64,000 nt of DNA. Origin: an uncultured Streptomyces sp. Lineage in GTDB: Bacteria; Actinomycetota; Actinomycetes; Streptomycetales; Streptomycetaceae. Positions 23,983 through 31,527 of the stretch are shown one piece after another. Within the stretch, counting starts at the first letter, position 1. Each line of letters begins with the position of its first letter. The notes beneath the pieces were generated by a model. It saw nothing but the letters and a program-made list of their open reading frames with translations, searched no databases and was not told where the DNA came from. Where the stretch lies: NCBI RefSeq assembly GCF_947488945.1, contig NZ_CANLBS010000007.1, forward strand, positions 186,001-250,000. The letters run 5' to 3'. A program made the position numbers and the translations under genes.

Positions 23983-25038
23983 CTACTTCTTGACGTGCTC
24001 CGCGAAGACCGGGACCACGTGGTCGATGGCGTACGACACCGAGAGCACCGAGTCGGTCGCGAACGCCTGCGAGAGACCCTTGTCGTCGAAGACCACCGCG
24101 TGGCCCCCGGCGACCGCCGGGATCTTCTTGAACAGCGCGTTGGACTTCACCGAGTCGGCCGTGACGCCGATCGGGGCCGTCACCAGCAGGTCGGCGTCGA
24201 ACTGGTCGAGGTTCTCCTCGGAGACGGTGACCGAGAAGCCGCCGTCCGCCTGCTTCTCGATGACCGGGTTGTTCGTGAAGCCGAGACGCTCCACGAAGTT
24301 GACCCGGCCGGTGCCGCCGACGTACGCGCCCCAGTCGTTGGCGGTCTTGGAGGCGAGGGTGACGGTCTTCCCCTTGAACTCCGGGTGCGCCTCGCGCGCC
24401 GCGGCGAACTGGTCCTCGATGCCGTCGACGAGCTTCGCGCCCTCGGCCTTCTTGCCCAGGGCCTGGGCGATCATCGCGGTCTGCTTCTCCCACGAGATCA
24501 TGTACTGGTCGCCGCCCTTCGGGACACCGATGGTGGGCGCGATCTTGCTGAGGGTGTCGTAGCGGGTCCGGTCGCCGCTGGACTTGGTGTCCAGGATCAG
24601 GTCGGGCTTGAGCGCCGCGATCTTCTCGTACTCCGGCTCCATGGTGCCGATGGACTGCGGGCTCTTGTCGTAGCGGTCCTTCGCCCACGGGCCGACCCCG
24701 TCGCCGCCGAAGGCGAGCCAGTCGCTCTGACCCACCGGCTGCACGCCGAGCGCGAGCGCCGTCTCCGCGTCGCCCCAGCCGAGGGCGACGACCCGCTGGG
24801 GCTTCTCGTCGACCTCGATCGCGCCGAACTTGGTGTCGACCGAGACCGGGAAGGCGCCCGAGGAGGCGGTCGACGCCGCGCTCGCGCCGGCGTCACCGCC
24901 GTCGTCGTCGGAGCCGCAGCCGGTGACGCCGACGAGGACGGCGGCCAGCGGCAGCGAGAGCAGCCCGAGCGAACGGCGGGTGCGACGGGCGGAGCCGGAA
25001 CGGCCCGCGAACGAGTGACGGAGTATCACGATTTTCAT
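23983..25038 (-). CDS. iron-siderophore ABC transporter substrate-binding lipoprotein
   Basis: A 351-residue FepB/FhuD-type (cluster A-III) binding protein that captures ferric siderophores outside the membrane. A long positively charged leader (RRTRRSLGLLSLPLAAVLVGVTGCGS) ends in a lipobox, VTGC, with the lipidated Cys near residue 41. The mature part has the two-lobed fold signatures VVALGWGDAETALALGVQPVG and IAALKPDLIL. The ATG at 25038 follows CTGAAGG. It is the last gene of the run permease-permease-ATPase-binding protein on the minus strand, 77 bp from the ATPase. Expression is expected to follow the iron box at 28386 or its own promoter. The siderophore is unknown; no NRPS cluster is in the window. 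Confidence 0.93.
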   Translation of the reverse strand: MKIVILRHSFAGRSGSARRTRRSLGLLSLPLAAVLVGVTGCGSDDDGGDAGASAASTASSGAFPVSVDTKFGAIEVDEKPQRVVALGWGDAETALALGVQPVGQSDWLAFGGDGVGPWAKDRYDKSPQSIGTMEPEYEKIAALKPDLILDTKSSGDRTRYDTLSKIAPTIGVPKGGDQYMISWEKQTAMIAQALGKKAEGAKLVDGIEDQFAAAREAHPEFKGKTVTLASKTANDWGAYVGGTGRVNFVERLGFTNNPVIEKQADGGFSVTVSEENLDQFDADLLVTAPIGVTADSVKSNALFKKIPAVAGGHAVVFDDKGLSQAFATDSVLSVSYAIDHVVPVFAEHVKK

Positions 25039-25115
25039 ACCTTCAGGTAGTTGTGCGTAAGAGTGCCGAGATGGGTCGAAAGTCTCTTCTGCCGCGCGCC
25101 GGGATGCCTGCCCGT

Positions 25116-25922
25116 TCAGATTTCTGCCACGTGGTGACGGCCCATCGGGACGATCATCGGGGTGCCGGACGCGGGGTCGGGCACCACCGAACACCGCATC
25201 CCGAAGACCTCGGTGACGAGTTCCTCGGTCACCACCTCGGCCGGCCGGCCCTCCGCGACGATCGCGCCGGCCTTCATCGCCACCAGGTGGTCGGCGTACC
25301 GGCACGCGAGGTTGAGGTCGTGCAGCACGGCGACCAGCGTCGTGCCGCGCTCCCGGTTGAGGTCGGTCAGCAGGTCCAGCACGTCGAGCTGGTGGCTGAT
25401 GTCGAGATAGGTCGTCGGCTCGTCCAGCAGCAGCACGTCGGTGTGCTGGGCCAGTGCCATCGCGATCCAGACGCGCTGCCGCTGACCGCCGGAGAGTTCG
25501 TCGACCGGGCGGGCCGCCAGCTCCAGCACGTCGGTGGCGAGCAGTGCCTCGGCCACCGCCTCGTCGTCGGCGGCGGTCCACTTGCGCAGCCAGCCCTGAC
25601 GCGGGTAGCGCCCCCGGCCGACCAGGTCGGCGACCGTGATGCCCTCGGGGGCCACGGGGGTCTGCGGCAGGATGCCGAGGATGCCCGCCACCTCCCTGGT
25701 GGGCATGGAGCGGATGTCCCGGCCGTCCAGCAGAATTGTTCCGCCCGTGGGGGTGAGCAGCCGTGCCATGGACCGCAGCAGGGTCGACTTCCCGCAGGCG
25801 TTGGGGCCCACGATCATGGTGATCCGACCGGGCGGGACGTCCACGTCGAGGCCGGAGACGATCTCCCGGCCTCCGTAGCCGAGGCGCAGGTCGCGCGCCC
25901 CGAGGCTGTGCTCCACGCTCAT
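25116..25922 (-). CDS. iron-siderophore ABC transporter ATP-binding protein
   Basis: A 268-residue FecE/FepC-type ATPase. Walker A is GPNACGKSTLL (about 39-49), the Q-loop is ILPQTP, the ABC signature LSGGQRQRVWIA, Walker B VLLLDEPTTYLD and the switch His in AVLHDLNLA. It energises uptake through the two permeases encoded just upstream. GAGAGGAG precedes the ATG at 25922. The 160 bp to the upstream permease contain three copies of a GC-rich repeat. Confidence 0.95.
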   Translation of the reverse strand: MSVEHSLGARDLRLGYGGREIVSGLDVDVPPGRITMIVGPNACGKSTLLRSMARLLTPTGGTILLDGRDIRSMPTREVAGILGILPQTPVAPEGITVADLVGRGRYPRQGWLRKWTAADDEAVAEALLATDVLELAARPVDELSGGQRQRVWIAMALAQHTDVLLLDEPTTYLDISHQLDVLDLLTDLNRERGTTLVAVLHDLNLACRYADHLVAMKAGAIVAEGRPAEVVTEELVTEVFGMRCSVVPDPASGTPMIVPMGRHHVAEI

Positions 25923-26082
25923 GCGGCGCTCCTCTCCCGCGTTCGCGGACGGTCGTCGGGCCGCGTGCGCGGCCGGTGGTGGCGGACTGCGGCCGGGCGC
26001 GTGCGCGGCCGGTGGCGGGGTACCGCGGAGGGCGTACACGGCCGGTGGTGACGGGGTGCCGCCGGGTGGCGGGTGTGGCGGG
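25923..26082. repeat. three imperfect GC-rich repeats between permease and ATPase genes
   Basis: CGGCCGGTGG occurs at 25970, 26006 and 26039 within longer similar units (GCGTGCGCGGCCGGTGG and variants), period 36 and 33 bp. The stretch splits an otherwise compact operon. No gene is seen in it. Confidence 0.6.
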
Positions 26083-27192
26083 TCATCCGCCCTGCCCCGC
26101 CCGGTTGGTGCGGGTCAGCAGCCACAGCAGGTAGGGGGCGCCGATCACGCTGGTCACCACGCCCACCGGGAACTGGGTGGAGCCGAGGGCGTGCTGAGCG
26201 GCGAAGTCGGCGACCAGCACCAGCAGCGCGCCGGTGAGCCCCGAGGCCGCCAGGGAGGCGCCCCGGCCGGGCGCGAGGCGCTGGGCGACGGGGCCGGCGA
26301 CGAAGGCGACGAACCCGACCGGGCCGACCGCGGCGGTCGCGCAGCCCGCGAGCGCCACGGCGAGCAGCAGCAGCCGCACCCGGCCCTGCTCCACCCGCGC
26401 GCCGAGACCGGCCGCGGTGTCCTGGCCGAGCTGGAGCACGGTGAGCTGCCGGGAGGCGACGGCGACCAGCGGCACCAGCACGACCATCGTCCACAGCAGC
26501 GGCCACAGATGGGTCCAGGAGCGGCCGTTGAGGCTGCCGGCCATCCAGAGCAGGGCGGCCTGCGCCTCGGTGTTCTGCGAGCGGGTCATCAGGTACGAGA
26601 CCAGGCTGGTCAGCCCGGCCGACACGCCGACGCCGACCAGCACCAGCCGGGCCCCGGTCACCCCTCGCCGCCGGGCGAGTCCGTAGATCAGCGCCCCGGC
26701 GACCAGAGCGCCGCCCAGCGCCCAGCCCGACAGCAGCAGACCGCTCGCGGCGAAGAGGGTGGAGCCGAGCACCGCCGCCGCGGAGGCGCCGGCGCTGATG
26801 CCGATGATGTCGGGGCTGGCGAGCGGGTTGCGCAGCAGGCTCTGGAAGAGCGCGCCGGACGTCCCGAAGGCGAGGCCGACCAGGGCCGCGATCAGGGCAC
26901 GCGGCAGCCGCAGCTCGCCGACGATGAACCAGGTCGCCGTGTCGCCCCGGCCGACCAGGGTCGACAGGACGTCGGAGAGCGGCACGTGCATGTCCCCGTA
27001 CACGAGCGAGACGCAGAACGCGGCGACGGAGCCGGCGGCCAGGAGGGAACAGACCAGCAGGTAGCGGGCGCGACCCGCCCGGCGGGCGCGCACCACCTCG
27101 CGCACGGCGTGCGTCCGCGCGGACTCGGCCGCCCCGGCGCGCGGTACGCCCGCGCGGGCGGGGCCGACGGTCTTCCAGAGGGATGTGGTCAC
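26083..27192 (-). CDS. iron-siderophore ABC transporter permease 2
   Basis: A 369-residue FecCD/BtuC-family permease with about nine to ten membrane helices. Recognisable parts are ELRLPRALIAALVGLAFGTSGALFQSLLRNPLASPDIIGI and GSTQFPVGVVTSVIGAPYLLWLL near the end, both typical of the family. The first 50 residues are a basic cytoplasmic extension. GTG at 27192 overlaps the upstream permease stop as GTGA, which fixes the start and indicates coupled translation. It pairs with the other permease as a heterodimer. Confidence 0.94.
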   Translation of the reverse strand: MTTSLWKTVGPARAGVPRAGAAESARTHAVREVVRARRAGRARYLLVCSLLAAGSVAAFCVSLVYGDMHVPLSDVLSTLVGRGDTATWFIVGELRLPRALIAALVGLAFGTSGALFQSLLRNPLASPDIIGISAGASAAAVLGSTLFAASGLLLSGWALGGALVAGALIYGLARRRGVTGARLVLVGVGVSAGLTSLVSYLMTRSQNTEAQAALLWMAGSLNGRSWTHLWPLLWTMVVLVPLVAVASRQLTVLQLGQDTAAGLGARVEQGRVRLLLLAVALAGCATAAVGPVGFVAFVAGPVAQRLAPGRGASLAASGLTGALLVLVADFAAQHALGSTQFPVGVVTSVIGAPYLLWLLTRTNRAGQGG

Positions 27193-28259
27193 AGTTCCGC
27201 CAGCTTCCCGCGCCGGACGAGCAGCACGAACGGCACGCAGCCGACGGCGGCGGTGACGATGCCCACCTGCACCTCGCCGGGCCGGGCCACCACCCGCCCC
27301 ACGATGTCGGAGGCGAGCAGCAGCAGCGGGGCGAGCACCGCACTGTAGGGGAGGATCCAGCGGTAGTCGGGCCCGGTGATCATGCGGGCGGTGTGCGGGA
27401 CGACCAGGCCCACGAAGACGATCGGCCCGGCGAGGGCGGTGGCCGCGCCGCACAGCAGCACCACGGCGGCGGCGGCCCCGGCCCGTGCCAGTCCCACCCG
27501 CTGGCCGAGGCCGCGCGCCACGTCGTCGCCGAGCGCGAGCGCGTTCATCTGCGGCCCGAGCAGCAGGGCGACAGCGGCCCCGGCGACGATGAACGGCAGC
27601 GCGTGCCAGATCACGTCCGGGTCCCGGCCCGCGAGCGACCCGACCCGCCAGTACCGGAACCGGTCGAAGGTCTCGCTGTCGGTGAGGAGCAGGGCGGTGG
27701 TGAGCGAGCCGAGCAGGGCACTGGCCGCCGCTCCGGACAGCGCAAGCTTCACGGGGGTGGCGCCCTCGCGGCCGAGCGAGCCGATGGCGTAGACGGCGAC
27801 GGCGGCGAGCAGCGCGCCGCCGAAGCCGAACCAGATGTACTCACCGGGGGCGGTCAGGCCGAAGACGCTCATGGCGAGCACCACGGCGGCCCCGGCCCCC
27901 GCGTTGACGCCGAGCAGACCGGGGTCGGCCAGCGGGTTGCGGGCGACGCCCTGCATCAGCGCGCCGGCCAGCCCGAGTGCGACCCCGGCGAGCAGGCCGG
28001 CCACCGTACGCGGCACCCGCACCTCCTGCACGATCAGGTGGGTGCGCTCGGTGCGGTCGGGGTCGAACAGCCCCTGCCAGACGTCCCCGAGCGGCACGTG
28101 ACCCGATCCGACGGCGAGGCTGAGCAGCGTCGCCGCGACCAGCAGGACGAGCGCCAGCACGAGGCCGCCGGCCAGCATCGGGCGGGACCGCCGCGGGCGC
28201 ACGGCGGCGGCTTTCCCGCGCGGGGCCGGGGGGAGGACGGCCGAGGGCACAGAAGTCAC
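27189..28259 (-). CDS. iron-siderophore ABC transporter permease 1
   Basis: A 356-residue FecCD-family permease, first gene of the importer operon. Family signatures are VQEVRVPRTVAGLLAGVALGLAG, ALMQGVARNPLADPGLLGVN, and GPIVFVGLVVPHTARMITG. GTG at 28259 is the start that fits the family length; the ribosome binding site is weak. An iron-box-like sequence lies 127-141 bp upstream, so IdeR/DmdR1 repression under iron sufficiency is likely. Confidence 0.94.
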   Translation of the reverse strand: MTSVPSAVLPPAPRGKAAAVRPRRSRPMLAGGLVLALVLLVAATLLSLAVGSGHVPLGDVWQGLFDPDRTERTHLIVQEVRVPRTVAGLLAGVALGLAGALMQGVARNPLADPGLLGVNAGAGAAVVLAMSVFGLTAPGEYIWFGFGGALLAAVAVYAIGSLGREGATPVKLALSGAAASALLGSLTTALLLTDSETFDRFRYWRVGSLAGRDPDVIWHALPFIVAGAAVALLLGPQMNALALGDDVARGLGQRVGLARAGAAAAVVLLCGAATALAGPIVFVGLVVPHTARMITGPDYRWILPYSAVLAPLLLLASDIVGRVVARPGEVQVGIVTAAVGCVPFVLLVRRGKLAEL

Positions 28260-28385
28260 CGGCCGCCTCGCTCGGCGGCCGGGGGGATTGCCGGCATCGT
28301 TCGCTCCTCACGGCACATCGCCGGGGCGGACGTGCTCAGGGGTCGTGCAGGGGGTGCCCGCCGGGGGCGCCGGAGACACGTGAAG

Positions 28386-28400
28386 TAAGGTGAGCCTAAC
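28386..28400 (-). promoter_or_regulatory. iron box (DmdR1/IdeR operator)
   Basis: On the minus strand GTTAGGCTCACCTTA matches the right-hand 14 bases of the iron box TTAGGTTAGGCTCACCTAA with one difference. It lies between the divergent siderophore importer and PPOX flavoprotein genes and may serve both. Confidence 0.8.
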
Positions 28401-28611
28401 ATCGGAAGAATGTACGGGCACAGCCGATGTGTGCGGGTACACACCTCCGACCAGCCCCTGCCGGAAGCTTTCGCTCCGCCGGTGGACGGCGACGTCGGAC
28501 GGGGTGGCGGCGCACGGCTCCGCCACCGGCCCGTGCGCGCCCACGCGTGTGGAGTGGACCCCTGCCGGGTCCAGTTGCACGTGCCACCAGGTAACCCGCC
28601 AGGAAGACACC

Positions 28612-29271
28612 GTGCCCCACAGCGCTCCCGCCGCCGTCGACGCTCCGACCACCCCCCTCACTCCCAGCGCCGTCACTGCTCCTACGGCTGCCACCGCTCC
28701 CGCCGCTGCCGCCGCCTCCCGCGAGGGCTGGGTGGAGATCGGGTCGGCCGACGAGTTCGCCGAACTGCTCGGCACACCGCATCCGATCGTCATCGACAAG
28801 GTGCATCCCACCCTGACCGAGGACGACGTCGCCCTGATCCGGCAGTCGCCGTTCTGCGCGGTCGCCACCTCGGACGACCTGGGCAACTGCGACACCTCGC
28901 CGCGCGGCGGCGCACCCGGTTTCGCCCACGTCCTCGACGAACGCACCCTGGTCCTGCCGGACATGCCGGGCAACCGCCGCTCGGACAGCTTCCGCAACGT
29001 GCTGCGCAACCCGCACGTCGGACTGCTCTTCCTCATCCCCGGCGCCATGACCGTGCTCCGGGTGAACGGCCGGGCGAGGGTGCTGCGGGACGCCCCGTTC
29101 TTCGCCGACCTCGCGACCGAGGCCGGGAAGCGCCCGAAGCTCGCGCTGGTGGTCGAGATCGACGAGATCTTCCTGCACTGCCCTGCCTCGCTGACGCGTT
29201 CGCGGCTCTGGCAGCCGGAGAGCTGGAGCGTGGAGCCCAAGGCGCCGAAGGCCCGGCGGGCGCGGGACTGA
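28612..29271 (+). CDS. PPOX-class FMN-dependent flavoprotein
   Basis: A 219-residue pyridoxamine 5'-phosphate oxidase-like split-barrel protein, of the MSMEG_1061-type subgroup: VDKVHPTLTEDDVALIRQSP, FCAVATSDDLGNCDTSPRGG, VLPDMPGNRRSDSFRNVL, NPHVGLLFLIPG and a closing CPASLTRSRLWQPESW. The family binds FMN or F420 and reduces small, often xenobiotic, substrates; the real substrate is unknown. The first 40 residues are Ala/Thr/Pro-rich. The GTG at 28612 follows AGGAAGA; extension further upstream would reach across the iron box. Because it is divergent from the siderophore importer, it may be iron-regulated and could act in ferric-siderophore reduction, an inference from position only. Confidence 0.85.
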   Translation: MPHSAPAAVDAPTTPLTPSAVTAPTAATAPAAAAASREGWVEIGSADEFAELLGTPHPIVIDKVHPTLTEDDVALIRQSPFCAVATSDDLGNCDTSPRGGAPGFAHVLDERTLVLPDMPGNRRSDSFRNVLRNPHVGLLFLIPGAMTVLRVNGRARVLRDAPFFADLATEAGKRPKLALVVEIDEIFLHCPASLTRSRLWQPESWSVEPKAPKARRARD

Positions 29272-29304
29272 GCGCGGGAAGCGGGCGCGGGAGGGGCGCG
29301 GGAA

Positions 29305-29321
29305 GCGGGCCGGGGGCCCGC
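29305..29321. terminator. short convergent hairpin
   Basis: GCGGGCC-GGG-GGCCCGC between the convergent flavoprotein and acetyltransferase genes, preceded by two copies of GCGCGGGAAGCGGG. Confidence 0.65.
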
Positions 29322-29322
29322 G

Positions 29323-29871
29323 TCAGAGCACGTCCCCGCCGCGCCAGTCGAAGACCAGCGGCTCCGGGGGCTGTGGAAGCGGGCGGGCGGCGGTCGGCCA
29401 GAGGTAGGTGCAGCCCTGCTCGTCGTCGGACAGCGGCCCGGTGCCGCCCGGCCCGCACGCCCAGGCGGGCCCCTCCCACAGCCTCCAGCCCCGCGCCCGG
29501 TAGAGCGCGGCCCCGTCGTCGGTCGCGCCGAGGGCCCCGAAGTCGTAGGCCTGTTCGATCACCCGCTCCAGCGCCGCCATCACCCGCCCGCCGAGCCCCT
29601 CGCGCCGGCGGTCGGCGCGGACGGCGACCGCCTCGACGTACCCCACCCGGTACCAGACGCCGTGGTGGGCGACCCGGCGCTGGACGACGCTGCCATGGGC
29701 GAGCGGCCCCGAGGCGTCGGCGGCCCAGGCGTGGATGCCGCCGAGACCGTGGTCCCAGTCCTCGTCGTCGAACTCCCCGTCGAAGGCGGTGTCCAGCAGC
29801 GCCCGGAGCGCCGTGCGCGCCTGCGGGGACAACTCGTAGGTGTGCGCGGTGCGCAGCGAAGTCCCGTCCAT
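29323..29871 (-). CDS. aminoglycoside 2'-N-acetyltransferase family protein, AAC(2')-I-like
   Basis: A 182-residue GNAT acetyltransferase that aligns from end to end with mycobacterial and Providencia AAC(2')-I enzymes: DWDHGLGGIHAW, VQRRVAHHG, GYVEAVAVRADRRREGLGG (acetyl-CoA loop), LYRARGWRLWEGP and the characteristic FDWRGGDVL end. Known members acetylate the 2'-amino group of gentamicin, tobramycin or kanamycin B, yet in mycobacteria their natural role may be cell-wall related. The ATG at 29871 matches the family N-terminus. It is a single gene convergent with the flavoprotein. Whether it confers resistance here cannot be told from sequence. Confidence 0.9.
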   Translation of the reverse strand: MDGTSLRTAHTYELSPQARTALRALLDTAFDGEFDDEDWDHGLGGIHAWAADASGPLAHGSVVQRRVAHHGVWYRVGYVEAVAVRADRRREGLGGRVMAALERVIEQAYDFGALGATDDGAALYRARGWRLWEGPAWACGPGGTGPLSDDEQGCTYLWPTAARPLPQPPEPLVFDWRGGDVL

Positions 29872-30091
29872 GGCACCACTCTTGCAGCACGCCGACGCTC
29901 CGGCGCGCAACGTCCGTCCCGGCTCGCGGCTCCCACCCCGCCCGCTCCCCCGGCGTGTCCCGGCCGAACGGCGCCGCCCCACCGGCCTGTTCGGCGAACG
30001 GATCGCCCGGTACCGCCCCGGCGGCGTACTCAGCGCCGGATGAGTAGCTCGACCGTGTCGAAAGGCCGTCTGTCGCACGAGAGTTGACCGT

Positions 30092-30664
30092 ATGAACGGC
30101 CTCTACGCTCTCAAGCCCTGGTACGCGGACCGCCTGTCCGGCGTCCGCGCCGCGCTGGTGCGGCGCACGGTGTCCCCGGACGCCCTGACGGCCGCCGGTG
30201 TGGTCTGCGGGGCCGCCGCGGGCGCGTCGCTGGCCTGGCTGCCCGCCGGGATCGCCGCCCTGCCGGTGGCGGTGCTGCTGGCCGGCCGGCTGGCCTTCGC
30301 CAACCTCGACGGGGCGCTCGCCCGGGAGACCGGCCGCACCACCCGGCGCGGCGCGATCCTCAACGAGCTCGGTGACCGGGCCGCCGATCTGCTCGCCCTG
30401 GCCGGATTCCTGGCCCTGGCCCCGCTCTGGCTGGTGCTGCTGGCCGCCCTCGCCGCGACGCTGCCCTCCTGGGTGTCGCTCGCGGGCGCGGCGGCGGGCG
30501 CACCCCGGCTGAACGGCGGCCCGGTCGGCAAGACCGAGCGGTGCCTGCTGGTGGTCGTGGCGGCCGCGACGGGCTGGGCGGTCCCGGCGCTGTGGGCGGT
30601 CGCCGCCGGCAGCGCGGCCACCGCGGCACTGCGGCTGGTCCGGCTGTGGAGGGCGGCTCCATGA
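30092..30664 (+). CDS. CDP-alcohol phosphatidyltransferase family protein
   Basis: A 190-residue membrane enzyme with about five to six helices that would join a CDP-activated lipid to an alcohol. The CDP-alcohol signature is LDGALARETGRTTRRGAILN followed by ELGDRAAD; where classical members have G-x3-D-x3-D, this one has G-x3-N-x3-D, as in a subgroup I recall with GxxLNExGD. It is the first gene of a cassette in which it, a CdsA-like cytidylyltransferase and a PlsC-like acyltransferase overlap by ATGA, so the three are synthesised together and should act on one lipid. The alcohol acceptor is unknown. Confidence 0.88.
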   Translation: MNGLYALKPWYADRLSGVRAALVRRTVSPDALTAAGVVCGAAAGASLAWLPAGIAALPVAVLLAGRLAFANLDGALARETGRTTRRGAILNELGDRAADLLALAGFLALAPLWLVLLAALAATLPSWVSLAGAAAGAPRLNGGPVGKTERCLLVVVAAATGWAVPALWAVAAGSAATAALRLVRLWRAAP

Positions 30665-31527
30665 GCGGGCCGGTGGAGGGTGCGGAGGCGGTCCGGGCGG
30701 CGCTGCCGCTGGTCGGCGTGGCGCTGGCGGCGGGCGGGGTCGCGGTGGCGGTGCTGCCGGCCCGGGTGCGGGCGCGGACGGAGCTGCGGGCGCGCTGGCG
30801 GACTTGGGCCGCCGCGGCCCCGCTCTTCCTCGGCGCGTACCTGCTGGGGGCGGCCGGACCGGTGGTGCTGGCCGCCGGACTGGGCCTGGTGGCGGTACGG
30901 GAGTTCGCGCGGATGGCCGGCCTGCGGCCGGGCGACCGGGCGGTGCTGACGGTCGCGGCGGTCGCGCTGCCGGTGCTCGCCGCGGCGGCGCCCGGCGCGC
31001 TGGACCCGCGGATCGCGGCGGCCTCGCTGATCGCGGCGGCGCTGCCGGCGGTGCTCGGCGGCGACGCGGCCGGTGGCTTCACGCGGGCCGCGCGGACGGT
31101 CTTCGGGCTGCTCTGGATCCCGGTCGCGCTGACCGGACTCGTCACCCTGGACGGGGCGGCCGTCTCGGTCGGCCTGGCGGTGGCGCTCGGCGACGTCGGG
31201 GCCTGGTGCGCGGGCAAGGGACTGGGGCGTCGGGGTCCGTCCGCCCGGCCGCTGTCGGCGCTCTCCCCCCACAAGACCTGGGCCGGCGCCCTCGGCGCGG
31301 TCGCCGCCACGGCCCTGGCCCTGCTCGCGGTCGGCCGGTTCGAGGCGGGGCTCTGGGCGGCGGCGGCCGGCGGCTGCGTCCTCGGCGACCTGATCGAGTC
31401 GATGGTCAAGCGCGAGTCCGGGGTGAAGGATGCGGGGAGCTGGCTGCCCGGCTTCGGCGGCCTGCTCGACCGGATCGATTCCCTGCTGGTGGCGCTCCTC
31501 CTGACGACGGTGACGGTGACGGCATGA
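30661..31527 (+). CDS. phosphatidate cytidylyltransferase-like protein
   Basis: A 288-residue CdsA-family integral membrane protein (about eight helices) that would convert phosphatidic acid plus CTP to CDP-diacylglycerol. The signature is visible near the C-terminus: SMVKRESGVKDAGSWLPGFG followed by GLLDRIDS, where classical CdsA has PGHGG, so the His is replaced by Phe. ALSPHKTWAGA matches the SPKKTWEG motif of the family. ATGA overlaps on both sides tie it to the flanking genes. It is probably a second, specialised cytidylyltransferase beside a housekeeping CdsA elsewhere. Confidence 0.9.
   Translation: MSGPVEGAEAVRAALPLVGVALAAGGVAVAVLPARVRARTELRARWRTWAAAAPLFLGAYLLGAAGPVVLAAGLGLVAVREFARMAGLRPGDRAVLTVAAVALPVLAAAAPGALDPRIAAASLIAAALPAVLGGDAAGGFTRAARTVFGLLWIPVALTGLVTLDGAAVSVGLAVALGDVGAWCAGKGLGRRGPSARPLSALSPHKTWAGALGAVAATALALLAVGRFEAGLWAAAAGGCVLGDLIESMVKRESGVKDAGSWLPGFGGLLDRIDSLLVALLLTTVTVTA

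Noticed and set aside
25923..26082. CRISPR-like array from the three repeats
   Set aside because: Only three imperfect GC-rich copies, irregular spacing, no cas genes.
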